From Acanthococcus lagerstroemiae (lineage: Eukaryota > Arthropoda > Insecta > Hemiptera > Eriococcidae): a stretch of 64,000 nt of DNA. The stretch is from the NCBI GenBank assembly GCA_031841125.1, contig CM063110.1, positions 36,905,214 through 36,969,213 of the forward strand, read 5' to 3'. Shown here piece after piece: positions 34,930 to 46,800 of this stretch. Numbering within the stretch: position 1 is the first letter of the stretch; every line of letters begins with the position of its first letter. A model generated the notes under the pieces. That model had not been told where the DNA came from. It saw nothing but the letters and a program-made list of their open reading frames with translations, and did not search any database. Both the position numbers and the translations under genes were made by a program.

Positions 34930-34949
34930 CGTACGCTATATATAATAGA
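34930..34949 (-). other. Helitron 5' terminus
   Basis: Minus strand: A at 34950, then TCTATTATATATAGCGTACG. The TC start after A and the shared TCTATTATATA at the tandem remnant (8260) support it. Outside this point I see no Helitron-like sequence. Confidence 0.75.
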
Positions 34950-37163
34950 TGTATATAGTTTCCTCTATCATGTATCATTGTTTTTAGTCAGGTGGGAGCG
35001 CTAGCGTTGCCGGAATCACTAAGTGATCCTAGGTACATTATGTTATATGTAGATACAACAGTCTCCCTTGCGCGGGAGCCGGACGAGTTAGAAGGAAAAG
35101 GAAAACATATTTGGGAAATAAGGGAAAAAGAAAAAGAATATAGATAAGGGAGAAGATTTTACGAAGAAACAGCCTTGCTGCTTACAATGTACCTCAGATT
35201 CAGATACGGCACATTAAGGTATCTTCCAACTCAGTAATATAGTCAGATTCGTCCCTTGTTCTTCATCTGGTAGCCACAGCTTCATATTCAGCGCTGCAAT
35301 TTCACTTTTCACTCCATATATTGAAGCGCTGAATTTGTTTTTGGTGTGTCACTGTTTGCTTACCGTTCCATGAAGTTTGTGTTCTTTCTTTAGCATTGCA
35401 GCTTTCTGCTTTTTCAGTTTGTAGAATGATGCTACATTCTACTTATGACTCACGGATAACTATGTAGGTACGCAGAATGCAGTCTCAATGATGTTAGTGC
35501 TTATTCGACTGTTTTTGGTCCCTGTGTTAGTCAACATATTTATCCAGTTATTCTATTCATTATTTCTATATAATTCATCGTAAATTCCTTTAGGTATAAT
35601 ATCTTACATTTTTCTACAAATACCTAATAGTAGTAGATGAATTATTTTACAAGTACCTAATAATAGTAGATAAATTCTTAGTAGAAACTTCGGTGAATAT
35701 TAATGAAAATCTCCGGCAAGGCAGTGGAGGAACTTTTTGTATACTTCAGAACTTAAAATTACCTATATGAGTTGTACTTGCTTCCTCGCGTACCGGAATC
35801 AACGCCTTTAAAGAACTACTAGCATCCGATAAAATCACGAATACTTTACCCAGTCAGTGTTAACCGCGGTTAACCGTGTGCATATTTCCATCGAGCACGA
35901 TTTTCTTTTATCCACTCTCCCAATGCGTCGATCCATTGTTCAGCTCGCACCTTTGGCCTGATACGAGTAAAATAGTCTCACAGCTGGTCCTGAAAAAAAT
36001 ATCCTCAAGACACCCAATTCTCAACGAGTTCCACTGATGAGTGTATGAGTATTCTTGAAACGCGAATTGTCGACGAGCTAATGTCCCCGATCATTAATCG
36101 TGCTAAAAAGCTGCCCGAAGGAACTTGAAACGACGAACGGAATCATTAAAAGCTCACCATCTCTTCTTCTATTCCGCGTTGTCGTTGAATTAGTGGTAAC
36201 GATATACAGCGAGCTTTGAAGAACACCGAGTTAATGCTGATTACTCGCTTTTTATATACTATTTTATAGCGTTTCGTTCGCATTATTTCCAAAACGACCC
36301 GCAAATGCCGCTTTTGAAAGTAGTCACTAAAAAGTAACTCGTTCATTTTGATGCCTTTTCATCGCGACATCTCAATCTTGAACTTCTCCATCGGCCTACG
36401 AATTTTAATTAATTTAATGACGGTGCAAAAGATGAACCACGTCAGTCGTAGGCATGATCCCGATATCCTTCGATGGAATAATTTTGTTCGGATAGGATAG
36501 TTTTGCCTCGCTCGTACTAAAAAATCTATCGCTTAGACCGTTAATGCGGTGGTCCATTATTGAAAGTTGAGAAAAATATAGTAGAATGGCCGAAGAAGAA
36601 AAATGTAGGAAAAACTGGGAAATTTCGAGTATGTATGTGTATTTACTTATTTGTTTATAGGGGTATTATGCATTTATTGGTCATACCCTCCTGGAGGTTA
36701 CATTATTATATTTAAGTTATTTCTTACGGCGGAATACTAAGATCATCTAGCTGTTGTAGTCCGGGATTGGTCAGCTGACTTTGGAATATATGATTTGATC
36801 ATTATGGTAATTTTCTATTGCGTAGTGCAAGTTAACATATCCTGTTCATAGAAAATCAACATGTACACATGCTAATAAGGGCAAAATGGAAATATTTTCA
36901 GTAAGTATTTCATTGCTCGGTCAAATCAACTGGATTCACAGTGAGAAAGTGCAACTGTCCGAATCAGTTTCCTCATTATTTAAAAATAATGCGCCTACAA
37001 ACAAATGGAACGGAAGTCACCTTCTTCCTCTAATTTTGTTTTAATTTTTTATTTGAACACGTAGAAAATTGTATGATAAACACTGTCTCAAAATAAGTAA
37101 ATCGTAAACTTTGTGCACAAATAATAATTATGTACAATCTGTAGGCCTATGTTGATAGAAGTT
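34950..37163. other. Gene-free stretch
   Basis: No recognised protein or RNA. One short tandem duplication at about 35613-35680 (ACAAATACCTAATAGTAGTA, then ACAAGTACCTAATAATAGTA). Scattered short open frames only. Confidence 0.5.
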
Positions 37164-37605
37164 TCACATAATTTCCTTTCTAATTTTTCTTCGAGCGAAT
37201 TCCTCAAGTATATTATCCAAATTCATACTGCTCAATAAGTCTGTCTCAGTGCGTAGAGTTCCAAATGAATTTATTCTCTCTTTCGTCAGGTTAGCCCGAA
37301 GATAATTTCGTATTCTTTTTAAGATGCAAAAAGAGCGTTCGGCTGAACAATTCATGATGGCAGCTCTCAGAAAAATGTTTAATGCAATATTCGGGAAAAT
37401 TTCGCGCAACTTTTCGTTCATTTGATCTTTTTTTTTTCTTTTCGAAATAATTCAAGGGCAGGAAGATGAGAATTCTAGTCAGACGACCGGAACTGTAAAG
37501 ATTCCCCCTAAAAACCTTGTTCTTTGATGTCATACTATCGTAAAGAATTTCTTTCCTATTCATTGAATCTATATTAATAAGAAAATTAAATTTTTCAAAT
37601 ACCAT
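37164..37605 (-). pseudogene. hAT transposase C-terminal dimerisation remnant
   Basis: The minus-strand frame 37421-37164 reads KLREIFPNIALNIFLRAAIM, then SAERSFCILKRIRNYLRANL and LSSMNLDNILEEFARRK. This is the hAT-type dimerisation domain, with the conserved SxERSFSxLKxIKxxLRS pattern. Upstream sequence to 37605 in another frame (MNRKEILYDSMTSKNKVF) may be the preceding part, implying a frameshift near the A-rich run at about 37430. No zinc finger or RNase H-like catalytic part was found nearby. Confidence 0.72.
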
Positions 37606-37963
37606 TGTGTATGCGGGGTACCGTACCTGGTTAACAGCTCTGTGGTAAAATAAATTTCAATGTTCTACTTTTCTCTCCCACTCCAGCTGACTTCATTTTT
37701 TCCACTTTCATCTGCTGCCAGCTTTTCTTGTACGGGTACGATTATTCTTCATCTCATTTTCTTCTCCTTCTCCTTTCATGACTTTCACTTGCTCCAAAAT
37801 TGTGTCGCAACATTGTAGGTGTACCTGAAGGTGGTATAAATATGGGTTAAAAGTGAATGAACACTTTTCCAATAAAATTTACCCACTATAGTAAGTGAAA
37901 CTAGGAAACAGCCAGTTTTCACCTCATACCTATCTCAGCTCCAAATGTTCCTATAATGATGAG

Positions 37964-38936
37964 TAGAGTGCGGCATAATATGCAAAAAGTGACCCAAATA
38001 TGTATAAAATATTTGATGTTTTCATCTCAAATATGGCCAAAATATGAGGTTTTCCTAGAAATATGTAAAAATATATAAAATCAATATGGGTATACAGCTT
38101 TTTGAAAGCATCATTCATATGTTGTTCAAATTCTATTCTAGACTGAAATGCCTGAAAAAACTAAATAAGACTAGAATATTACAAACGAGAAGTAGAGACG
38201 GAAGATAACACTCAACCTGGTGTTTCATTATTACCAAGCCACTAAAAAAAAATTTGCTAAAACATTTTTCTTCTTTTCTTCCTAACATGAGTCGATTTTT
38301 ATTTTTTATAAGAGTGAAACACAAAATGTCCGTATTTTGGACAATTTTTGTGAATTTGGTATCATATGTAATAATATGTAGGGAAAAAACGCGGAAAAGA
38401 CGCAAAATATATTATAAAAATTTACACTTTTACCCCAAATGTGTGAAATATGCAAAATGAAACGGAGCTCAAAATGCAGGGATTTTTCTGAAACGTAAAT
38501 ATTTTTCATCACTTGTGGGATCAGAGTTTATTTTAAAAAATGTGCATTTGCATATTCCGGGTGTCTACAGGTTCTGAAAAGTCCTGAATTTTGAAAGTAG
38601 ATCCTAAAAGTCCTAAAAAGTGCTGAAATTTTAAAAAAAGAAATTGAAACGTCCATCATTTTTGTTAGAAATACTAAAAAATAAATTTCTTACGATTCTT
38701 CTGATTAGTCATTAAGAAAGTATAGCGCAAGATCTATGTTCGCAAGGGGGGGGGGAGTGGGGGAGCAAAAAGGAAAGAGTGGTAAATGAGATAAAATAAT
38801 TGGAAACAAAAAAAGATTTGCACCCTCGGGGAAAAGATGGAACGTATGCCGGCTACAGTCCTGCAAAGGGTCCTGAAAAAGTACTTAATTTTATTTTTCA
38901 GTTTCTGTAGACACCCTGATAGCATGCCGCACTCTT
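37964..38936. mobile_element. hAT-type MITE with 8-bp target duplication
   Basis: Ends TAGAGTGCGGCAT and (reverse complement) AAGAGTGCGGCAT, flanked by perfect ATGATGAG copies at 37956-37963 and 38937-38944. The interior is rich in AATATG words and has no transposase. A second MITE is nested close to its right end. Confidence 0.82.
38557..38918. mobile_element. Nested MITE with GGGTGTCTACAG ends
   Basis: CCGGGTGTCTACAGGTTCTG on the left and the inverted CAGGGTGTCTACAGAAACTG at the right end. The inner sequence repeats the word AGTCCTGAA/AAGTCCTAAA. No matching 8-bp flank was found. It separates the outer MITE's expected terminal TGCATATT..GCCGCACTCT into two parts, so it is the younger insertion. 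Confidence 0.7.
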
Positions 38937-38944
38937 ATGATGAG

Positions 38945-40002
38945 ACTTAAACAACTATATTCTGTATTCCCTCTATTTTATAGTTTTGTCTATGTTCCGT
39001 GCAACCTATCCAACTTTTTAAGAAGCTTGGATAAAAGAAATTAATTTTTCAGTGAACTAACAAATTTCTATGGGAAAAATGTACGTGTCCAAATACTTAT
39101 GTGAGACCTTTTATCGCGATTTTCTGCCATTCTGCTGTTCTGTTTTTTGATTTTTTTTTTTTTTTAAATTTCACGGTGCAATGTTATGCGAAAACTAAGA
39201 ACAATCACCTATACTTTTTTGGAATTTTTTCCGTCACTTTTTTGAAAAGAAAATTCGGAAATTACTGATATCAAAATACTTTTTTCGGCTATTGTACGTG
39301 AAACGAGTGAACGATAATAATTATTAATAATTTTCCTATTCGATCATATTTTTCAACATTTCCATGATTTAATACTCATAATATCATCAGATCATGTTCA
39401 CGTTTTTTCTCAAAAATGTTTGGGGAAATATTTGCACTCTTGAATTTTTGCGTCCGAAGTACAGCTTGTACCGCTTGTACGTAGATTCGCGGTTGAAAAT
39501 AGGTCTTCAATTTTCGTAAATTTTTTCATCATGGAATGTCAAATTAGCCGGAAATATCACCCCAAGATTTCTGAAGTGAGTATAAATCACGAAGCGATTG
39601 AATTTTGTGTGTTAATATCCAATTGAAGCTGGACACAGTTCGCTACCATGTACTCAACAAAGAGAACTGCCATTTCACCTAGAGAGTGGTTCAAACTAAC
39701 CCTGAAAATCCATTAAGCCTCCTTCAAATCTGAGGAACTATATCCATATTGTCCTTATAGACTTTCTCAATGTTCAACCTACACCCCACTGGAGGATCCT
39801 CAATTTGCATACGTGGTAAACAAGCATGTCGAATGGGTCAAGCGGCTCTTAGAACCTGAGAAATGTTTCCCATGTGTCAAAAAACTTTCAGATTTTGCTC
39901 CCTCCACCCGCTCAAATTGTACCTCAGTCTTTCTATCAGTGAAAAGTTAGAGTCGAAAGTAAAATGAGCGACACTCATAAGTTAACAATGTTGTAATTTA
40001 TG
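38945..40002. other. Gene-free stretch
   Basis: AT-rich sequence with no recognisable coding, RNA or repeat feature. Confidence 0.5.
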
Positions 40003-40004
40003 TA

Positions 40005-41133
40005 ATTGAATCGGCGCATGCAAAAACAGGTTAAGTCACCGATTTTTTCCAAAATCAGTTCTGTGCAAGGGCAACACTGTCATACCAATACCGACACACA
40101 GGAAAAATACTGGCTCGATTCGTCGAACCATTGTGCTAAAAAAATATATTTGAAATTTTCATCGCGGAAAAACAGGTTAAGTACATTTTTCCCCCATGGA
40201 AGACTAGGTTAAAGTCCACAGTTGTTTTTATCAAACCACATGTCGATGGCCGTGCATGTCTGTAGTTTTCGTAATATTTCGCTTGTGCCTGATTGTACCT
40301 TTGACTAAAGAATTTCGTTTCATTATGGAGGAAAATTCTCTACAATCTGTTTCTGCCAAACAGGCAAAATAGAGTCCGGTTAGAAAAAAATTTAAGGTAT
40401 GATAGAATTCTTAATAAAAAAAAGAAAGTGAAACGTTTGCCGTAATGAATTTTGATTAGGTATTTCGTAAGATTTGAAAGAAAGTTTTGAATAAAATTAA
40501 AATTTTGATTTGTAATTTCGATCAGTGGCGTAGCCAGGATTTTTCCGACGGAGGGGATCAGCAAAATTTTGTGCCGGGGGGGGGGGGTACACCTATAGGA
40601 ACTGTATGTTTTTACATTGACTATCAGTATGTTGTGCGTTTTAACTTCAATTATGCATCTAAATTTAAATTTCATTTCGCGCATTTACTGTGATACTGCC
40701 AGCATATTAAAGATTCCCATATCAAGGGGGCATTCAGCCCCCTAATCCCCCCTTGGCTACGCCACTGATTTCGATTATTTTGTAAGATTTATAATAAAGC
40801 ATGCACTTATCGTACATTATGATGTAAAAGGTGAGTTTTCCCCTAAATAGAAATAATTCTGAAAATGTTCCCAAAAATTTTCCATAGACAGGATTTTTTA
40901 GAACTTCGCACGTGAGAACAGGTTAAGTCCATTTTTCTTTTTGCAATATCTCTCGCTAGCGCTAACAGATACACGAAAATCGAGACCGGCAACATTTTTC
41001 TCATCAAAAGTACCATATTTGGACCTAGTCATACCGAGCGTCAGTGCTACCACTTTGCCGTAAAATGTTTTTTTACTCTCCTGTAAAATTTCAAAAATGT
41101 GACTTATCCTGTTTTTGCAGGCACCGATTCAAT
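40005..41133. mobile_element. TA-flanked MITE with AACAGGTTAAGT words
   Basis: The left end ATTGAATCGGCGCATGCAAA and the right end (reverse complement) ATTGAATCGGTGCCTGCAAA continue as AACAGG-TAAGTCAC, about 35 bp of terminal inverted repeat. Both are flanked by TA. The word AACAGGTTAAGT recurs inside (about 40027, 40171 and 40914). A hAT MITE is inserted at 40523-40767. No transposase. Confidence 0.82.
40523..40767. mobile_element. hAT MITE (CAGTGGCGTAGCC ends)
   Basis: 245 bp with ends CAGTGGCGTAGCCAGG and (reverse complement) CAGTGGCGTAGCCAAGG. Flanked by perfect 8-bp ATTTCGAT duplications at 40515-40522 and 40768-40775. Contains a long G run. Typical of nonautonomous hAT elements. Confidence 0.92.
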
Positions 41134-41224
41134 TATTCTCTGGGAACCCAATATCCTATTTCTAATTTAGTGTAGAATTTCTGCGGGAACAAAAATGAAT
41201 TCAGTGATCTGGAAAACCTTACCG

Positions 41225-41640
41225 ATCTGTGGCCGAGTGGTAACGCGCCCGCTTCGCAATCCTTGCGTTTCGTGTTTGAGCCTTATCAGCGCCAAAAAGC
41301 TAGTGATATTCCACTACCTTCACTAACATCCTAGCAAACGAAGTGAGTACAGTATCAATCTAGGTGGAAAGATAGCGCCTCTGTAACTACGCCAGTTCGA
41401 ACGAACAGAGCACTACAATCACAGGCCGTGTTACCACCCGATCAGAAAGATTTGGTACTGTGCATGTACGTGTCGAGAACTGCGTAATCATTGTTGTGAA
41501 AACAAGAGACTAGTAAGCGAACTACGTCTACTAATTCTTCGGCACAGAGAAGGAAAACTCATCGCAACAATCTGTAGGGAAAGCAATGGCAAACTACCCC
41601 AATTAACTTGCCCAAGGCAGGTGAAGAAGAAGAAAGAAAA
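41225..41640 (+). mobile_element. tRNA-derived SINE
   Basis: The head at 41225-41295 has an A box TGGCCGAGTGG (41230-41240) and a B box-like GTTTGAGCC (about 41273) at tRNA spacing. The cloverleaf is degraded. The body ends with the GGAAAGCAATGGCAAACTAC block common in arthropod SINEs and a short GAAGAAGAAAGAAAA tail. Length is about 415 bp. Target duplication not determined. Confidence 0.65.
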
Positions 41641-44119
41641 TCTTATCCGCTTTGGCAGTGGAAGGTGGATCAATATCGCTCATCCCTGAACACCTTGTAT
41701 TTGAAATTACCACCTTATTTCATGAGAGGTGGTAAAAAGACAACAAAAAAGAGGAAATTGTTTGATACGCTCTAAAAAAGTCTCGAGTAATGTCTACTTT
41801 GTGAAATTTATTAATTTAATTTTTATTACTCAATGTAAATCTAGGAGGCTTACATGAAAATCACTGAATTTTGATTTTTATCGGTACTGTGGCTTTTGTA
41901 AGTAATTTTAACAAGTATCGGCGATGTTGGAGTACTGCTGGAGATACGCCCGTTGCTGGTCCATGAGTGTCATTCAATTTCATCAATATATTACGGTTGG
42001 CCTACTGAAGGGTCAGAGAGACTCTCAGGGAAAATTAACCTGTCATTCAAGTGTGGATTCTAAAGTCGACATTATTCGATGATATGTGTATAGTTGGTAG
42101 TTCATCGCGTTACCGTGCGCTCAAGTTAGTCTGAAAAAACTTCAGAATTGCTGCTTTACGTGATTGGGGAAAATGCGATTCATAACGGTTGCATTATGCC
42201 AGTATTTACAGAAAATATTGCCTAGCCTTGGGAGAGATTTGACGACGGTAATCAACCAACTTTCGGTGTAATAGGCTGGAGCTGAAAATTATGAAGGGGT
42301 TTTAACGAGGATTAATATCCTTTTCATAATATTCAGGTTGAATTTACGCGCCATTCACCTAAAATTGAATCTAGTGATTGGGCTTTTGAAGGATATTGAG
42401 AAACTGAAATAAATATAATTGATGACTATAACATCGAACTCGTTTACTCATCATCCCCGTATATGGAATACCTTTTAAAAACGCCCACTAATTTAACAGT
42501 CGGCCGACCGAGGCAGGTATCAGTCTGCGACTATTCGTCGTAAGCTTTTTTCGTCGTTGTTGCAAAAATATTTTGAGTAGAATTGATTTGCTTTTCTTCG
42601 TTTACCTATTCTTCTGTGGATGTTTTCATTTTCCCGGCGAAGGCATCGAATAAATCCGCATCTATTAAAGCAAGTGGAATAATCCTCTCGTGGCATAATT
42701 AATTCTGTTTCAAAGTTTCTCCTAGATTCCGGTATAAATAATTCATTTTTACATCTTTATTACTACAATTTCCCCCAGATTTATCCTTCTGTATGAGTCA
42801 ACGGGTAGGTGTACGAGTTTTCGGTGTATGATTTATGTTTGTGGAAACATCGCAGTGTAGATGGTTGGTTACTTTGGTGTATTTGGTACCAAACTGGCTT
42901 ATTCTTTTCAATCCTTCAGTTTTCATCATCGTCCCTCTGGTCACTGATGCGATACTCGAAAGGGTGGTTTCCGGGGCCAGGGGTGCGGTGTCTGGGGAGC
43001 CACTTTGGCACGTTTGTACTTCGCCATACACTCCACTAAACGTTAATTTAGTTTTCATCAACATACTGCGGTAATGTTATCTGATCCATCTGAGATGATG
43101 GCACGACTCAAGTCACAGGAGAATCGGATCTTATGATTAGACGTTATCATAAGAAAATAGTCAAATATGACAGAGTGAACTGGTTTTCTTGTTTAGCGCA
43201 TAGTCTCTATCATCTGATCTTCAGCACCCTTGGACACACTTTTTCAGTTAATCTTCATACTCGTGGTAGTTCTGGTACTTTTTCTACGAGACGGAGGACA
43301 GCTTATAGTCTTTTTAAAGCCAAAAAAAGTAAAACTTTTTATTCTCCAGGTCAACACAGTTCTAATTCTGTGCATGGTCACCAAAGCCAAGTTCCAAGAC
43401 TGAGTAAAAAGAACTAGCTAAATGTAAGCCGCGCACTGCGGAACGTTTTTTAACATTTTCTGTGGAATTTTCCTTTTTCGCCTGCCGAGCCATTAGACAT
43501 ATCTGTATCAAAAATGAAATAAGGAACAACTTTGTGTTTTGATAACGTGCAAATTATGTGTATACCTAGTCAGTATGTGAAAATACACCCTCAAGGCCAT
43601 AGTGACGATCGTTCTCATCCGGTCCCCGATAAGGCCAATAACACTGCACAACAATAATTGGAGATTTTATAACCAAAAAAAAAAAAAAAAAAAAGACATG
43701 ATGAGGACATATGACTTAAGTATTTTCAACGAGGAATTTAATGCCGGTGTTAATTTTTGGATTATAGTTCATTTTCTTCTTATCTCCTATCCTAAATGCG
43801 AATTTTAGTATCATGAAGGTGGATACCACTGATCAAACAACTGTGCGCGTTCAGTATTGTTATCAATGTAGCTATTCGCGGACGACAAAAAGGAATAGAA
43901 CCAGAAAAATTTGATAAAATTTTAATTTTAATATGCAAAATGAGAGGTTCTCGAGAAAAATGATGAACACCATCGTATTCAGCATTTAAAGCTAAAATCA
44001 GATAATCTCATTCCATTGGTTTTTATGCTGTTGTGTAGTGTAATGGTTCAATGACCAAACGCCGCTATAATTTCACCGCACTTATACGATACTCTCACCA
44101 CCCTTACGTGTAAACATAA
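41641..44119. other. Gene-free stretch
   Basis: No recognised coding sequence. Contains the second copy of a dispersed repeat (42938-43042) and an A(20) run at about 43675-43694. Confidence 0.5.
42938..43042 (+). repeat. Dispersed repeat, copy 2
   Basis: Same orientation as 4848-4966, sharing CACTGATGC.ATACTCG.AAGGG, TTTCCGGGGCCAGGG and GCCACTTTGGCA. Outside these limits the two loci differ. Confidence 0.6.
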
Positions 44120-44325
44120 TTCTTGGAAAGGAGAGCAGCACAAGCGACGGGGTTTTCAGCACAAGCCAGCACAAACGTAGCACGTACGATTGACACAATT
44201 TTCGATCCCCTCGGTGAAAGTGAGGGTGCTTTCGTTTGTACAGTCCCTCAACATTTTTCCAAAAATCTCAGAAAGGGGGCAGCACAAACGACGGGGCTTT
44301 CAGCACAAATGTTGCATAAACGAAT
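44120..44325 (+). repeat. AGCACAAACG word repeat, relative of the 16.4-kb foldback
   Basis: GGCAGCACAAACGACGGGGC occurs at about 44277, with a close copy at about 44132. AGCACAAGCC and AGCACAAACGTAGCACGTAC words between them parallel the AGCACTAACC..AGCACTAACGTAGCACTAAC order in the arm at 17864-17981. Probably a diverged member of that family. Confidence 0.55.
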
Positions 44326-45099
44326 GGTATATATTCCAAGGTATCCGGTTGAGTGGGGGTGCCAAGGAAATGCCCCTGAAAGCCTGATGTACAAACAGCA
44401 GTCCAATCGACTGAACTGTAATGTCACAAATGGAAATGCCGTTGTTACTTTTACTTCGCAACCTACTGGATGTTTATTTGCATTGCTTACGAACGATTTG
44501 CATATTATTCGTCTTTCTAATTTGGATTTCGTTTTCTCTTTTTTGTTTTAGGTAAGTCATCATCGATACCGTATTGGAATTTTTATAAAGCGAGTTCAAA
44601 GCTTTTTTTGAGAACACGAAGCGGGTATAGCTTGGACGATCTTACTAGCTCTGCTGTTGTACCATGAACACGTTCGGTAATTTGTTATAATCATTCTATG
44701 GGAATTCGTATAGTTCAGGTTCTATCTGAGCTGGATTTCTTCTGATATGTCACGCCGCACGCTAACGGAGTGCCTCGACTCTGACATATAAGTATATTTG
44801 CGGAAGTAGAAAGAACTACCGGATTCAGTCAATTAGAAGAATTAGCTGCAAATTCCAAATTAAATATTTAGAAGATTCAAATTAAAAAAAATTCTTTTTC
44901 GCCTAAAAAGTTGGTTGTCTATGAACAAATTTTTTTTAATACTGGTTCCGAATACATGCATATGTACTTGAAATTTAACATTGACCCACGACCTTACTTG
45001 GAAATTTTACACGAAACTGTTTGTTATCTAAGACTGACTCGTCAAGAACGATGCACACTCGCACAATGGTTCAGAATTCCATTCTAGATGGCCAAACTT

Positions 45100-45560
45100 C
45101 TGAAACTCGGTTAATAGGGATTTTTGAGGGCGCTGAAATCATTTCTCATAGTTTTAGAACTCGAATCTCAGAGGGGGCTTTAGGGGGAGGGCAGAACTCA
45201 AATTTCTTAACAGTACCTAGTGGGGTATCAAAATGTATGTCTTGGAGCTCCTTAAACACGATTCTGAAATTATTCTATTTGAAATATTAAAGGGGGTTTC
45301 GAAGGAGGGGTCCGACTCCAAATTCTTTAACATACTAAAAGGAATATCAAAATGTACGTTTTCACCTCCAACATGATTCTTGAGTTATTATGTTCAGAAC
45401 GGGAGATGGGGCTTCATAGGAAAAGGGCCAAACTCCAAAATTTTCAGTACTACCAAATGGGGTATCAAAATGTATGTTTTCGACCTGCCTAAACACGAAT
45501 CAAAAGTTGTTTTGTTTGAAATTGAAGCGTGAGAGCTCCGGGAGGGGAGGAACTATGAAC
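45100..45560 (+). repeat. 119-bp degenerate tandem repeat, three to four units
   Basis: The word GTATCAAAATGTATG (or variant) recurs at about 45225, 45344 and 45463. It is followed each time by a CTCC/CCTCC-AACACGATTCT block and preceded by AACTC-AAATT-TTTAACAGTAC. The unit is about 119 bp with a G-rich segment. Confidence 0.8.
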
Positions 45561-46339
45561 ACAAAGAGTACGTCTGGCATTTTGAATAACAATAAATCAA
45601 CAACAAAGAAAACAGGAAATCAAAATTATAAACAAAGTACAATATTTAGAATGAATAAAACGAAATAAAGTATAATCATTAAGAATGAATAAAGCCATCA
45701 TCTTACGGATCGTAGTCATTTTACTTCTTCTTCATCAGTTCCATCTAAAGAATTATCGTAATCATGACCTTTTTCCTCTTCTTCTCTGTCATTCTCTTCC
45801 AAAGAACTCTCATGATTTAAAAAATTTTTTATTTCTTTTTCTTTGGGGCGATACTCTACATCGTGTGTAAAAATATTAATGCATTTTTATTTTTTATCAT
45901 GCACTGTGGCCCAGGTCTGCGATCCATGCGTTAATATGAAAATGACACACGTTGAAAACGTCGCGTTTTAGTTCATTTTTGTATTGTCCTTGAAGGATGT
46001 ACTCGTATTTCAAATTCCAAAACTTGTTCATTTTCGAAGTCAGGAATTCAAGAAACCCCTATTTTGATACCTTGTTCAATTTGTTCGGCGCAATTAATTT
46101 GGCCCTCTAGATGAAAGAAAACTCAAATTTGGGGCCTAGAAACCCTATGTCAATATTTTGTTCGGTATATTTGCATTTGGGATTCCAACGTTGGTAGAAC
46201 GTTCAAGTTCCCCTTTGAGGGGGGGGGGGGCTTTTCAACCCGAAAAAACACAAAAAAACAAGACTTTAGCACTTGAAGGTCTTTGTAGATATCGCAATAA
46301 ATAAATAAAGAAAAAACTAGTTGCGTTACATTTCGTAGA

Positions 46340-46800
46340 AATAGTGTCACCAGGTTTCCTCTCAGTCTTTCCCCTTCCACTGGCGTCCATCCCACGATTT
46401 TCTTCGTTCACCTCCCCTCCTGTCTGGCTATATGGCCTGCCTAATTCCGCTTAAATTTTTAAATTGCGTAGCCCACGTCCTTTATTCCAGTTCTTGCTCT
46501 GATTTTTGAGTTTTCTATTTTGTCGGCTTGCTTATAATACTCAGAATGCTCCTCCTGTCCAGGTTTGACTTCCGTATGTTAGTACTGGTTGAATACAGCC
46601 TCCCATACTTCGCCATTCCTCTTTCTTGGTATGTTGCCTTTAAAAATCCTCTTTTGTGCCCAGCGTGCTTTCTATCCGGTGTTTATTCTGTTTTTAAATT
46701 TTTGGCAGGAAGTAGGTACCAAAAATGTAATTACTTTGGTATTCATGTTCGAAGCTAGGAGAAATCCAGATCCACTGCCTTGATTTTATTTTCTTGAGCT
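46340..46800 (-). pseudogene. LINE C-terminal fragment (RTE-like)
   Basis: Minus-strand sequence reads QPVLTYGSQTWT (about 46590) and, in shifted frames, RQNRKLKNQSKNW and GWTPVEGERLRGN. This is the order of the region after the reverse transcriptase in RTE-like LINEs. Several stops and frameshifts. The stretch 45561-46339 holds nothing else definite. Confidence 0.5.

Larger units (their letters stand above)
8261..34949 (-). mobile_element. Autonomous-type Helitron (RPA + Rep/Hel), interrupted by a Harbinger
   Basis: The 5' terminus on the minus strand is at 34949 (A then TCTATTATATATAGCG). The 3' terminus is at 8261: stem CGCCC-GAA-GGGCG at 8287-8275, a 10-nt spacer, CTAG, then T. This matches Helitron rules (5' TC, hairpin then CTRR, insertion between A and T). 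Inside, in transcription order, lie an RPA-like gene, the Rep/helicase gene with nine introns, and a short 3' region. A PIF/Harbinger transposon (14052-33995) splits the RPA gene. Without it and one 3-bp duplication the Helitron would be about 6.7 kb. One nonsense codon in the Rep domain is the only coding lesion I found apart from the insertion. Confidence 0.85.

Noticed and set aside
34682..34945. 87-codon plus-strand frame at the Helitron 5' end
   Set aside because: Overlaps the Helitron leader and a direct repeat, on the wrong strand, no family match.
41225..41295. A functional tRNA gene
   Set aside because: Boxes are recognisable but the stems do not pair properly and a SINE body follows.
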